A stretch of 64,000 bases of DNA from Microvirga arabica (GCF_016811235.1 NZ_JAFBID010000007.1:1-64000), one strand, 5' to 3'. Counted from the first letter of the stretch, positions 52,977 to 61,514 are shown. Numbers and translations are program-made. The notes: generated from the letters alone by a model not told the origin.

Positions 52977-53950
52977 GGCTCGCGTCCTCGGTCGTTCAGA
53001 AGGGAGAATATCTTGTCGTGATCGAAGTTCGCACCGCAGAGCACGACGACGTTCCGCTGGCCTCTGCAACGCTCCGCCACTTTGAGGAATCCGGCCAGGG
53101 CAAGCGCCGCAGCGCCCTCCACGATCTGATTCTCCTTGAAAGCCAAATCCCGGAGCGCACCCACGATCTCAGCCTCCGTGCAGGTGACGACCTCATCGAC
53201 CACCGAGACCGCGAGCGGCAGCGTGATGCTGTCCTCGTCCATGCCGCCTGCAACGCCGTCCGCGAGCGTATCGTGATGCTCGGTCTCGACCACGCGTCCG
53301 GCTTTCATGGAGACCGCAAGCGCCGCCGAGTTCTGAGCCGCCACGCCATAGATCCGTGTCCCGGGGCTGAAGCTTTTGAGCACAGCTCCAATACCGCCGA
53401 TCAACCCGCCGCCACCCATGGCGATGAACACGTTGTCGATGGTCTCCAACTGTTCGAGTAGTTCCAGCCCAATGGTCCCCTGCCCGGCGACGATCTCGGG
53501 ATCGTTGTAGGGAGACACATAGACGAGACCGCGCGATGCCGCCTGCTCCTGCGCGTGGAGCTCCGCCAGGCCGCTCTCCGCTCCATGCAGGATGACGTTC
53601 ACGTTGAAGGAGCGAATCCGGTCGAGCTTTGCCTGCGCGACGGTCTCGGGCAGCACCACCGTCAAGGCCTGCCCGATCAATGCGGCAGCCTGCGCCGACG
53701 CGATGCCGTGGTTACCGGACGATGCGGTGATGACCTCGCGGTCGTTGCCCAGCGACGTCATCTTGCTGGCGGCTCCACGGATCTTGAAGGACCCGGTGAG
53801 CTGGAAATTCTCGGCCTTGAAGAAGACCGACGATCCGGTTTCCCGGCCGATCTGCCGCGACGGGAGAAGCGGCGTCTCGTAGATGTAGCCGCAGATGCGC
53901 CGGCGCGCCTGCACCGAGCGGGCCGCCGCCTCGAGAACGATGCCGATCAT
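52973..53950 (-). CDS. Serine/threonine dehydratase family PLP enzyme (fold type II)
   Basis: A 325-residue beta-family PLP enzyme. The PLP Lys is in 'FFKAENFQLTGSFKIRGAASKM', the phosphate/substrate loop is 'TASSGNHGIASAQAA', the phosphate-binding Gly run is 'AMGGGGLIGGIGAVL', and the terminal 'VVLCGANFDHDKI' closes the site. There is no C-terminal ACT domain, so it is a catabolic-type single-domain form. Relatives include threonine dehydratase, hydroxyaspartate dehydratase (BhcB) and EutB of hydroxyectoine use. It overlaps the M20 peptidase gene upstream and the cyclodeaminase gene downstream by 4 bases each. Confidence 0.9.
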   Translation of the reverse strand: MIGIVLEAAARSVQARRRICGYIYETPLLPSRQIGRETGSSVFFKAENFQLTGSFKIRGAASKMTSLGNDREVITASSGNHGIASAQAAALIGQALTVVLPETVAQAKLDRIRSFNVNVILHGAESGLAELHAQEQAASRGLVYVSPYNDPEIVAGQGTIGLELLEQLETIDNVFIAMGGGGLIGGIGAVLKSFSPGTRIYGVAAQNSAALAVSMKAGRVVETEHHDTLADGVAGGMDEDSITLPLAVSVVDEVVTCTEAEIVGALRDLAFKENQIVEGAAALALAGFLKVAERCRGQRNVVVLCGANFDHDKIFSLLNDRGREP

Positions 53951-55338
53951 GGTGTGTCTCCCTTCCAGCTCTTCTCATGATCAGACAGGCCGTTCATGCG
54001 GGCCGCCCTCTGAGATAGTCGCGCCAGGATTGCGGCAGAGCATTCGATCGTCTTGGTGAATTGATCGACGATGATGTTCTCGTCGGGCGAGTGGAGCATG
54101 GCGCCGTGATGGGTGAGGCCGAGGCCGACGATCTCGGCGCCGAGTTGCTCGACAAAGGGATGGGCCGTGCCCGAGGCCGGGGAGCTCGGCTGCACGATGG
54201 CCGGTTGGCCGAAATGCTCTTCGAGGGCCGCCTTCGCATCCTGGACGAACCAGTGATCGGTGGCCGACCGCACCGGTTTCACGTTGGCATCGTGCACGAT
54301 CAGCTCGATGTCATTGAACCCGTGACGGTCGAGATGCGCGCGCAGAAGCGCAACGATGCGCTGCGGATTCTGATCGGGCACGAGGCGGAGGTCGATCTTC
54401 ACCGCGCCTTGCGCCGGCAGGACGGTCTTTGCGCCCTCGCCCGCATAGCCGCCGGAGAAGCCGTTGACGTTCATGCACGGCTCGAAGTTGACGGCGCGAT
54501 AGAAGTTCGCGGCATCGATCCCGTCGAGAAGCCGCTGCGCTCCCGTGGCGTCCACCAGGCTGTCGAGGGAGTAAGGAGGCGCCGAGGCCAGTTCGCCGTC
54601 GCCGGCAGTGGGCTGCCGGACGGCATCGTAGAAGCCGTCCACTAGAATCCGTCCCGTGCTGTCGCGCAGCGATGCGGTTGCGGCCGCGAGCCTCCAGAGC
54701 GGGTTGTCGAAGACCGCGCCGAGGCTCGAATGCAGATCCGCCCGGGCCGTTCTGGCGCGCAGCTCGACGGCCATCACGCCCTTGAAACCGCAGAGGATGA
54801 TCGGCCGCCCGCTTGCGTCGATCTCGCCGTATTCCCACCAGCAGACATCCACCGTCTCGCCCGCGAAGCGCCGTTTCATGAAGGCTTCGAGCGACGGACT
54901 GCCGATCTCTTCCTCACCATCGACAAGCCAGATGAGCCTGAACGGCAATGGACCGGGATGCCGCTCCCGGAACAGGCGCCAGCCTGCGAGCCGGCTGATG
55001 AACTCCCCCTTGTCGTCGGCTACGCCGCGCCCGTACCAGCGCCCGTCGCGCTCGGACAACTCGAAGGGAGGGCTGTGCCACAGGGACACCGGGTCTTCGG
55101 GCTGAACGTCGTAATGATTGTAGATCATCACCGTCAGCGGACCGCTGCCGATCTCCCCCACCACGAAGGGACCGACGTCCCCTGGTCGGACTTCGCTATC
55201 GAAGCCCGCCTCAGCCAGCAGGTCGCGAACGGCCTCTGCACATTCCGCGAGCTTTTCGCCCCGCGCGCTGACGGATGGAATGGCAACGAGGTGACGAAGC
55301 TCCTCCTTCGCCCTCGACAGGTGGTCGTGTGGCAGCAT
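53947..55338 (-). CDS. M20 family metallopeptidase (dipeptidase/deacylase type)
   Basis: A 463-residue zinc peptidase. Metal-site motifs are 'VMIYNHYDVQPEDP' (HxD), 'GRGVADDKGEF' (bridging Asp), 'WLVDGEEEIGSPSLE' (general-base and ligand Glu pair), and the C-terminal 'GLTHHGAMLHSPDENI' (His ligand). The dimerisation/lid domain contains 'RTARADLHSSLGAVFDNPLWRLAAA'. It resembles the carnosinase/CNDP dipeptidase branch more than ArgE or DapE. It would release an amino acid from a dipeptide or N-acyl precursor for the enzymes of the same operon. ATG 55338 follows the aminotransferase stop by 14 bases. Confidence 0.9.
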   Translation of the reverse strand: MLPHDHLSRAKEELRHLVAIPSVSARGEKLAECAEAVRDLLAEAGFDSEVRPGDVGPFVVGEIGSGPLTVMIYNHYDVQPEDPVSLWHSPPFELSERDGRWYGRGVADDKGEFISRLAGWRLFRERHPGPLPFRLIWLVDGEEEIGSPSLEAFMKRRFAGETVDVCWWEYGEIDASGRPIILCGFKGVMAVELRARTARADLHSSLGAVFDNPLWRLAAATASLRDSTGRILVDGFYDAVRQPTAGDGELASAPPYSLDSLVDATGAQRLLDGIDAANFYRAVNFEPCMNVNGFSGGYAGEGAKTVLPAQGAVKIDLRLVPDQNPQRIVALLRAHLDRHGFNDIELIVHDANVKPVRSATDHWFVQDAKAALEEHFGQPAIVQPSSPASGTAHPFVEQLGAEIVGLGLTHHGAMLHSPDENIIVDQFTKTIECSAAILARLSQRAARMNGLSDHEKSWKGDTP

Positions 55339-55352
55339 CGTTTGAGCGCGCC

Positions 55353-56468
55353 TCAAACCAAATTGCGGCGGGCGAGGAAGCTGTCGAGTCGGGCGAGCCC
55401 CTCCACGAGGTGCTCCGTCTTCACGCCGATGCCGATCCGGATGTGGTTCTCGATTCCGAACCAGCTTCCGGCCACGACGAATACGCTTTCCTCTTCGCGA
55501 AACGCATTGGACAAATCCTCGGAGGGCATGTCGAAGTCGTAATGCAGGAAGGCCATGCCACCAGCCGCGGGACGCTGCCAGGACCAGCGGTTGCGCTTCT
55601 CGATCCAGCTTTGGACGATATCCGCATTCTTGCGCAATAGGACCCGCCCCCGTGCCAGGATGCGCTCGCGGTTCTCCGGTGCCATCACGGCGGCGGCGAC
55701 GATCTGGCTGAGGATTCCGCTGCCGATAGTGGTGTAGTCCTGCCGCTTGGCCGCCTCCTCGACGATCGTTTCGGGTCCGACGATCCATCCAAGGCGTAAG
55801 CCCGGGCAGGCGAAGGACTTCGACAGACTGCTGGTGACGATGACCCGTTCGTAGCTTCCGTAAAACGTTTCCGTCTCAGCCACGTCGATCTCGCCGCCGC
55901 GATAGATCTCATCGACCATGAGCCAGGCTCCCGCCTTGCGCGCGGGCTCCAGCAGAAGCTCGCGGCTGCGGACCGAGAGAACGGCGCCGGTCGGGTTGCC
56001 GGGATTGGTCGCTGCGATCAGCTTCACGCCCCCTTCGACCGCCTGCGCGAGCGCATCCGGGTCGATCTGCCAGGCCCGGTCCGCTAGGAGAGGCAGCCGC
56101 TGCACGTTCATGCCGAGAGCGCGCCCGAGGCCATCTACCTGCATGAAGTTGGGAACGGCGAAGAGAACCTTGTCGCCCGGATCCACTATGGCCATCAGGG
56201 CGATCATCGTGGCTTCCGAGGAGCCGTTGGTCACCAGCACGTTGGACGCCAATGCGCCCGGATACCAGCTTGCGATGGCCGAGCGCAGATCCGGCCGGCC
56301 ATCCGTCCAGCCATAGCCGAGCGGCAGCCGCAGGAGCGCCTGCGCGGCATCCGCCGGCATAATCTCCTCGATGGTGCAGGGGTGCACCCCGCTTTCCGTC
56401 AGGTTGATCTCGACGCCGTTCTCGAAGAGCGTCTGGTTCCGTTCCATGAGAAAGGTATCGAACTGCAC
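55353..56468 (-). CDS. Aminotransferase class I/II-fold PLP enzyme (twin 1)
   Basis: A 371-residue fold-type-I PLP enzyme. The PLP Lys lies in 'TSSLSKSFACPGLRLGWIVGP'; other blocks are 'LPLGYGWTDGRPDLRSAIA', 'VTNGSSEATMIALMAI' and 'NPGNPTGAVLS'. It is homologous over its full length to the divergent neighbour at 56625-57740, sharing 'SGVHP', 'GYGWT-GR' and 'RIGIG'. I set the start at GTG 56468: GGAG lies just upstream, the N-terminus then aligns with the twin, and both proteins come out at exactly 371 residues. The ATG at 56522 would add 18 unmatched residues. It is first in an operon with the peptidase, dehydratase and cyclodeaminase-family genes. Some members of this fold are lyases, so transamination is not certain. 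Confidence 0.9.
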   Translation of the reverse strand: MQFDTFLMERNQTLFENGVEINLTESGVHPCTIEEIMPADAAQALLRLPLGYGWTDGRPDLRSAIASWYPGALASNVLVTNGSSEATMIALMAIVDPGDKVLFAVPNFMQVDGLGRALGMNVQRLPLLADRAWQIDPDALAQAVEGGVKLIAATNPGNPTGAVLSVRSRELLLEPARKAGAWLMVDEIYRGGEIDVAETETFYGSYERVIVTSSLSKSFACPGLRLGWIVGPETIVEEAAKRQDYTTIGSGILSQIVAAAVMAPENRERILARGRVLLRKNADIVQSWIEKRNRWSWQRPAAGGMAFLHYDFDMPSEDLSNAFREEESVFVVAGSWFGIENHIRIGIGVKTEHLVEGLARLDSFLARRNLV

Positions 56469-56546
56469 GATGGCTCCAATCCGGAAATGACGGCGCTCCA
56501 GCGCCGCGTGAGGTCGGACCATGGCAGCAGGAAATTTGTACAGTCA

Positions 56547-56561
56547 AGTCCAAATTGGACT
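56547..56561. promoter_or_regulatory. Inverted repeat between the divergent aminotransferase genes
   Basis: AGTCCAA-A-TTGGACT: two perfect 7-base arms around one central base, in the 156-base gap between the two divergent starts. It is 63 bases from the twin 2 start. It is a candidate operator for the DauR/YheO-type regulator encoded two genes away. Confidence 0.5.
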
Positions 56562-56624
56562 ATCGCGTCTAAAATCGTGATGCTACAGAGCCCTTGAAGC
56601 CTTACTCAGCCTCGCGGGGATCCC

Positions 56625-57740
56625 ATGAAAATCGAAGAGTTCACGCTCGAGCGCATTCAGTCGCTTTATGAAAACACGGTCGAGTACAACCTGTCCGACA
56701 GCGGCGTGCATCCCTATTCCCTGCGTGAGCTTCTGACGCCGGAGCAACAGAACCGGCTGCTCGATGTGGAGCTGGGCTACGGCTGGACAAACGGGCGCGT
56801 TGAACTGCGCGAGGCTATCGCCAGGCTGCACAAAGGGCGCACCGCCGACGAGGTGATCGTCACCAACGGCTCGGCCGAGGCGAACTTCCTGCTCGTGATG
56901 TCTCTGCTCGAGCCGGGCGACGAGCTTGTCGTGTTCGTTCCGAACTACCTGCAGATCTGGGGCTGGGCCCGCGCTATCGGCGCGACCGTGAAGGAAGTTC
57001 TTCTCCGCGAGGAGCTGGGATGGACTCCCGATCTCGACGACGTGCGCAAGGCCGTCTCGTCCCGCACGAAGATGATGACCATCTGCAACCCGAACAACCC
57101 GACCGGCAGCGTCCTGTCGCGCGAGACCATGGATGGGCTCGTGGCGATTGCCCGCGAGCACGGGATCTACCTGCACGCGGACGAGGTCTACAAGGGCGCG
57201 GAGCTGGAGCAGGACGAGCCCCCGAGCTTCGCCGACCTCTACGACAAGGCCATCATCACCAGCGGCCTCTCGAAGGCGATGGCCCTCCCCGGCCTGCGCA
57301 TCGGCTGGCTCGTCGGGCCCGCGCAGGAGATCTACGCCTCTTGGCAGCGCAAGGACTACACGTCCATCACGACAGGGGCTGTCAGCGAGTTCGTGGCCGA
57401 GATCGTCGTGGAGCCCGCTAAGCGGCAGGAGATCCTAGAGCGCAGCAAGCGCATCCTGCGCGAAAACCTCGCCCTCCTGCAGCGCTGGGTCGATGAGAAC
57501 AGCGACCTGTTCTCGTTCGTGCCGCCCAAAGCCGGCGGCATGGCGTTCATCCGCTATGCCATGCCCATGAACTCCACGGAGCTGGTGCATCGCCTGCGCG
57601 AGGAGCGCGGCATCATGCTGCTGCCGGGCGATGTCTATGGCATGGATCGCTACATCAGGATTGGCATCGGCGCGCCGGCCCACCATCTGGAAGCGGGCCT
57701 CGAGCGCCTTGCGGCCTTCGTGCGCGCGGAACTGTCATGA
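56625..57740 (+). CDS. Aminotransferase class I/II-fold PLP enzyme (twin 2)
   Basis: A 371-residue fold-type-I PLP enzyme, full-length homologue of twin 1. The PLP Lys is in 'ITSGLSKAMALPGLRIGWLVGP'; other blocks are 'VELGYGWTNGRVELREAIARL', 'VTNGSAEANFLLVMSLL', 'NPNNPTGSVLS' and 'PPKAGGMAFIRYAMPMNS'. It differs from twin 1 in the active-site approach (NPNNPTG versus NPGNPTG, AMALPG versus SFACPG), which suggests a different substrate. Its stop overlaps the regulator start as ATGA. Confidence 0.92.
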   Translation: MKIEEFTLERIQSLYENTVEYNLSDSGVHPYSLRELLTPEQQNRLLDVELGYGWTNGRVELREAIARLHKGRTADEVIVTNGSAEANFLLVMSLLEPGDELVVFVPNYLQIWGWARAIGATVKEVLLREELGWTPDLDDVRKAVSSRTKMMTICNPNNPTGSVLSRETMDGLVAIAREHGIYLHADEVYKGAELEQDEPPSFADLYDKAIITSGLSKAMALPGLRIGWLVGPAQEIYASWQRKDYTSITTGAVSEFVAEIVVEPAKRQEILERSKRILRENLALLQRWVDENSDLFSFVPPKAGGMAFIRYAMPMNSTELVHRLREERGIMLLPGDVYGMDRYIRIGIGAPAHHLEAGLERLAAFVRAELS

Positions 57741-58381
57741 CGCAGGCGCAGAAGGCGTCTCCAAAAAAAGGCCTTGCACCGGAGCTTGCGGCCTACGCGC
57801 CGGTCTGCGACGCCATTGCCCTACTCTTCCAGCCCTATGCGGAAGTGGTGCTGCACGATCTCTCGACGGAGACGGTGGTCTATCTGTCGAACCCGTTTTC
57901 CAAGCGGGAGCTCGGTGAGCCGTCTCTGCTGCATGAGATCGATTTCAAGCCCTCCGACGTCATTATCGGCCCTTACGAGAAGGTGAACTGGGACGGACGG
58001 CGCATCAAGTCTGTGAGCGCCGTTCTTCGCGCAGGGCGCAAGTCAATCGGCATTCTCTGCATCAATGTCGACGTGTCCCATTTCCATGCCGTGATGCAGA
58101 CGCTGACAGCGCTTGTGGCCGTTCCCCAGTCTGCCGAGAAGCCGGCTTCCCTGTTCAAGGAGGACTGGCACGAGCGCATTAACGAGTACATCCAGAGCTG
58201 GACCCGCGAACGCGGCCTCTCCATCGCGGAGATGACGCGCCTGCAGAAGCAGCAGCTTGTGGCCGATCTCGCCGGCGACGGCGCATTCGGCGGGCGCAAT
58301 GCGGCGGCCTACATCTCGCGCGTGCTCGGCCTGGGCCGCGCCACCGTCTACAACTACCTTCGCCGGAAGGATCAGGCCTGA
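57737..58381 (+). CDS. YheO/DauR-type transcriptional regulator (PAS-like domain plus HTH)
   Basis: A 214-residue regulator. Residues ~20-125 form the YheO-like PAS domain ('VCDAIALLFQPYAEVVLHDLSTETVVYLSNPFSKRELGEPSLLHE', 'SVSAVLRAGRKSIGILCINVDVSHF'). Residues ~165-212 are the DNA-binding HTH_22 domain ('LVADLAGDGAFGGRNAAAYISRVLGLGRATVYNYLRRK'). DauR, a characterised member, controls D-arginine use in Pseudomonas and lies beside an ornithine-cyclodeaminase-family gene, as here in the wider cluster. The start overlaps the aminotransferase stop by 4 bases; its stop overlaps the convergent next gene by 10 bases. Confidence 0.88.
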   Translation: MTQAQKASPKKGLAPELAAYAPVCDAIALLFQPYAEVVLHDLSTETVVYLSNPFSKRELGEPSLLHEIDFKPSDVIIGPYEKVNWDGRRIKSVSAVLRAGRKSIGILCINVDVSHFHAVMQTLTALVAVPQSAEKPASLFKEDWHERINEYIQSWTRERGLSIAEMTRLQKQQLVADLAGDGAFGGRNAAAYISRVLGLGRATVYNYLRRKDQA

Positions 58382-59205
58382 GGCGGAAGCAGCGCGTCGC
58401 GCACGGCTCGCCAGCTCGCCTCGTCGGGTGCGCTGATAAGGCCGCCGCTCCGGTTGGCCGGACGGTAGGTGGAGCCGTCGAAATGCGCCGTGTAGCCGCC
58501 GGCCTCGCGATGGATCAGCCAGCCGGCCGCATGGTCCCAGGGCATGACGCTGGACGAGAATGAGAAATGCAGGTGACCGGCGGCGATGAGTCGATAAGTA
58601 TGCGCCGAGCAACGGAGATCGGCCGCCATGGCGACCTTCGGCAGATTGCCCGTCACAACAGGCCGTAGGTTCTCGGGAAGGTAGCGCCAGGAGACGTTGC
58701 CGGCCATCTCGGCGAGCGGGACGGCGGGTGAGACCTGAAGGGAGGCGGTGCTGCCGTCAGGCCGCTGGATCCAGGCTCCCTCGCCGCGAACGGCCATGGC
58801 CCAATCGTCTGAGATCGGATCCAGGATGATTCCGCACACGACCTCCCCTTTCATCGTCACGGCTGCCATGACGCCGAAGAGCGGAAGGCCGGATGCAAAG
58901 TTGAGCGTGCCGTCGACGGGATCGAGGATGAAGGCGAGGTCCGCCGCGTCGAGACCGTCGAGCAGCCGGGGATTGCGGCTTACACCTTCTTCCCCAACTA
59001 CAACGGCCGTGGGGAACAGGCGCCGTAGCTCTGCTTCGATCATCCGCTCCGCCGCTTCGTCCGCATCGGTCACGAGGTCGAGCTGCGAGGTCTTGGCCCT
59101 GACGGCACCGGCGGAGAGATTGCGAAACCGCGGCAGGATCTCGGTCTGCGCTGCGACCTTGAGAAGGTCCGCGACAGCCATGGCGTCGGATCGGGAGAAA
59201 CTCAT
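58372..59205 (-). CDS. Inositol monophosphatase family phosphatase
   Basis: A 277-residue magnesium-dependent phosphatase. Metal-binding motifs are GEEG (residues 71-74), DPVDGT (95-100) and the C-terminal 'PWDHAAGWLIHREAGG'. 'SQLDLVTDADEAAERMI' upstream is the usual first metal-site region. Family members hydrolyse inositol-1-phosphate, histidinol phosphate or 3'-phosphoadenosine derivatives; sequence alone does not choose. It overlaps the regulator gene tail-to-tail by 10 bases. Confidence 0.88.
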   Translation of the reverse strand: MSFSRSDAMAVADLLKVAAQTEILPRFRNLSAGAVRAKTSQLDLVTDADEAAERMIEAELRRLFPTAVVVGEEGVSRNPRLLDGLDAADLAFILDPVDGTLNFASGLPLFGVMAAVTMKGEVVCGIILDPISDDWAMAVRGEGAWIQRPDGSTASLQVSPAVPLAEMAGNVSWRYLPENLRPVVTGNLPKVAMAADLRCSAHTYRLIAAGHLHFSFSSSVMPWDHAAGWLIHREAGGYTAHFDGSTYRPANRSGGLISAPDEASWRAVRDALLPPQA

Positions 59206-59250
59206 GAGGCTGGTACCGTCCTGTTGTCCTGCTGGCCCTGCGGGTGCCTG

Positions 59251-60087
59251 TTAGATCATCTCGAGTGGGCGCTTGCGCTTCGGTGCCGGGAACTCGGCAT
59301 CGATGGCGGCCATGTCCTGCGGAGTCAACCGGATCTCCAAAGCCTTGCGGTTCTCCCGCACATGCTGAACGCTGGATGCTTTCGGGATGGCGATCACTCC
59401 CGGCCTGTTCAGGAGCCATGCCAGGGCAATCTGGAATGGGCTTGCCTCATAGGCTTGTGCGATGGCCTGCAGCGCACCGCCTCGGGGAAGCCTCCCCTGC
59501 TCGATGGGGCTGTAGGCCATCAACGGCATGCCGCGTGCCGCCATCCAGGGGATGAGATCGAACTCGGGGCCGCGGCGCGTCACGTTGTACAGAACCTGAT
59601 TGGTAGCGCAGCTCTCTCCCGCCGGCACGTCGAGCAATTCCTCCATGTCGTCCACGTCGAAGTTGCTGACGCCCCAGTGGCGGATCTTGCCTGAGCGGTG
59701 CAGTTCCTCGAAGCCGGCGACCGTCTCCTCCAGCGGAACGCTTCCGCGCCAGTGTAGCAGATAGAGGTCGAGCCGATCAGTCTTCAGTCGCCGAAGGCTG
59801 CGTTCGCAGGCCTCGATCAGGCCCTGCCGGCCGGCATTGTGAGGGTAGACCTTGCTGACGAGGAAGAGGCGCTCCCGCTCTCCGGCCAGAGCCTCGGCCA
59901 CCAGTTCCTCGGCGGCTCCCTCCCCGTACATCTCGGCCGTGTCGATCAGGGTCATTCCGAGTTCTACGCCAAGGCGCAGGGCCTCGATCTCCTGCGCCTT
60001 GCGGTCAGCCCTCTCGGCCATCTGCCAGGTGCCTTGCCCGAGGGCGGGAATGGTTTCGCCGGCCGGCAGGGTGACGGTAAGGCTCAT
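59251..60087 (-). CDS. Aldo/keto reductase
   Basis: A 278-residue NADPH-dependent (beta/alpha)8 barrel enzyme. The catalytic tetrad is complete: D49 and Y54 in 'LIDTAEMYGEG', K79 in 'LFLVSKVYP', H112 in 'LYLLHWRG'. The cofactor end is 'PGVIAIPKASSVQHVRENRKALEI'. It would reduce aldehydes or ketones in the cytoplasm; the substrate is unknown. It lies between the phosphatase and the HtrA-like gene on the same strand, 45 and 24 bases away. Confidence 0.92.
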   Translation of the reverse strand: MSLTVTLPAGETIPALGQGTWQMAERADRKAQEIEALRLGVELGMTLIDTAEMYGEGAAEELVAEALAGERERLFLVSKVYPHNAGRQGLIEACERSLRRLKTDRLDLYLLHWRGSVPLEETVAGFEELHRSGKIRHWGVSNFDVDDMEELLDVPAGESCATNQVLYNVTRRGPEFDLIPWMAARGMPLMAYSPIEQGRLPRGGALQAIAQAYEASPFQIALAWLLNRPGVIAIPKASSVQHVRENRKALEIRLTPQDMAAIDAEFPAPKRKRPLEMI

Positions 60088-60111
60088 CGTCGGCTCTCCG
60101 TGACAAGTGCG

Positions 60112-61092
60112 CTATTGCAGGCGGGGCGTCTTCATGAAGCGGCCCCTATCCGCCGATCGGATTGTCACATCGAACCTGTCGCCCTCCCGCTCAAGGGTCA
60201 GGGGAACGTCGACGCCGGCCGCGCCGAGCGCCCAAACGGCCCGGTAGAACTCCGCCAGGGAGGAAACGCTCTGGTCTCCGACTGCGTGAATCTGATCGCC
60301 GGCCCGCAGGCCGGCCCGCTGTGCCGGAGCATCGCCGGCCAGGCCGATGATCGTGAGCTGCTCGTCCTCCGCCTCCGCGACGTAGAAGCCGAGCCAGGGC
60401 CGCGGCTCATGCTTGACCCGCCCGGAGGTGAGGAGATCGTCCAGGATGGGTTTCAGGAGGTCGATGGGCACGCTCATGTTGAGGGGCACGACGGTTCCGC
60501 CCGAGGCTTGGTGCTGGAGTTGGAGTGAGCCGATGCCCATGAGGTCGCCGCGCGGACCGATCAACGCCGTTCCGCCCCAGTTGGGGTGGGCCGGCGCGGT
60601 GAAGATGGCCCCGTCAATCAGATACTCCCAATAGCCTGCAAATTCCTGGCAGGCGACCACCTGGGCCGCCAGGGAATGGATCGGCCCGCCGCTTCCACCG
60701 ACGACGACCTGTTCTCCGGGCTTCAGCCGCCGGGAATCCCCAAGGGCCAGAACAGGCACGCCGAGAGGCTCAAGGGCCTGCACCAGGCCGAAGCCGCTCT
60801 CATAGTCATAGGCGATCACATGCGCGCCCACGACCCTCCCCTTGTTGGTAGTGAGCCAGACCTCTTCTGCTTCGGCGATCAGATAGCCGATGGTCACCAC
60901 AAGGCCGTCGTCCCGAATGACGACACCCTGCCCCGCCCGTTCGACCCCAAGGGTCTCGGCGGTGAAAGCATCTTCGGGAACGCGCGCCCGCAGGGAAACC
61001 ACGGCCGACAGGGCGTTCTTCAGGTCGTAGTCGAGAAGCCTCGGATCGGGCTGAAACTCAGGAGGGATTTCCCATTCGTCGGGTGGCTGCAT
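60112..61092 (-). CDS. HtrA-like S1C protease fold with PDZ domain, catalytic residues lost (pseudoprotease)
   Basis: A 326-residue protein aligned to the DegP/HtrA family. The trypsin-like domain spans ~25-215 and one PDZ domain ~235-320 ('PRPWLGFYV', 'GDAPAQRAGLRAGDQIHAVGDQSV'). All three triad positions differ: the His site 'TNxH' is 'VVTIGYLI' (Tyr70), the Asp site 'TDxALL' is 'YESGFGLV' (Gly100), and the Ser site 'GNSGG' is 'PNWGGTAL' (Trp172). No signal peptide is seen, so it is probably cytoplasmic. ATG 61092 is chosen over an upstream GTG. It likely binds peptides or acts as a scaffold. Confidence 0.85.
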   Translation of the reverse strand: MQPPDEWEIPPEFQPDPRLLDYDLKNALSAVVSLRARVPEDAFTAETLGVERAGQGVVIRDDGLVVTIGYLIAEAEEVWLTTNKGRVVGAHVIAYDYESGFGLVQALEPLGVPVLALGDSRRLKPGEQVVVGGSGGPIHSLAAQVVACQEFAGYWEYLIDGAIFTAPAHPNWGGTALIGPRGDLMGIGSLQLQHQASGGTVVPLNMSVPIDLLKPILDDLLTSGRVKHEPRPWLGFYVAEAEDEQLTIIGLAGDAPAQRAGLRAGDQIHAVGDQSVSSLAEFYRAVWALGAAGVDVPLTLEREGDRFDVTIRSADRGRFMKTPRLQ

Positions 61093-61289
61093 GAAAAACT
61101 CCCCGGTCTCTCCGCCGAGAGCCTGCACCCTTTCAACATGGCAGGAAAAACCAGCCCTTCAACAGCCCTCCCCCATTTTGACGCACAAAAAGCCGTGTTT
61201 TGCAGCATCGGTTGAGCCGGAGGCAGAACCCCGCTGAGATCCCGATGAGAGAGGTTCGATCCTATCCCAATGAGAGGATCGGAGCCGCC

Positions 61290-61514
61290 CTAGGCGATTT
61301 CCAGGATTCTGATCGGAGATGCATCAAGCTCGACCCGTTGCACCTGCTCCTGGCGCTTTTCCAGCATGCTGATGGCCTGCCTAGCATAGAGGCGAAACTC
61401 GTGCTTCAGGCTCCGGGAAGCATTCTCCCAAGCCTCCGTGCCATGCCAAGCGGCAAAAAACGCTCGGGCAATATGCTCGACCTCAAGATCCACCTGATCC
61501 ACCTGTGCCCCCAC
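61290..61514 (-). CDS. Small protein of unknown function (start uncertain)
   Basis: About 74 residues from GTG 61514; the frame is open to a TTG at 61646, but that extra part is rich in Arg and Ser and looks non-coding. The core 'VDLEVEHIARAFFAAWHGTEAWENASRSLKHEFRLYARQAISMLEKRQEQ' is helical and soluble, with a regular hydrophobic pattern. No domain is recognised and no clear ribosome site is seen. Confidence 0.4.
   Translation of the reverse strand: MGAQVDQVDLEVEHIARAFFAAWHGTEAWENASRSLKHEFRLYARQAISMLEKRQEQVQRVELDASPIRILEIA

Noticed and set aside
52017..53950. EutC/EutB of hydroxyectoine breakdown
   Set aside because: The families match, but no ectoine hydrolase, deacetylase or ectoine transporter genes are nearby, so the specific name is not justified.
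52017..53950. Beta-hydroxyaspartate cycle (BhcB/BhcD)
   Set aside because: No BhcC-type aldolase or BhcA/BhcR arrangement is present. Only the reaction logic is borrowed.
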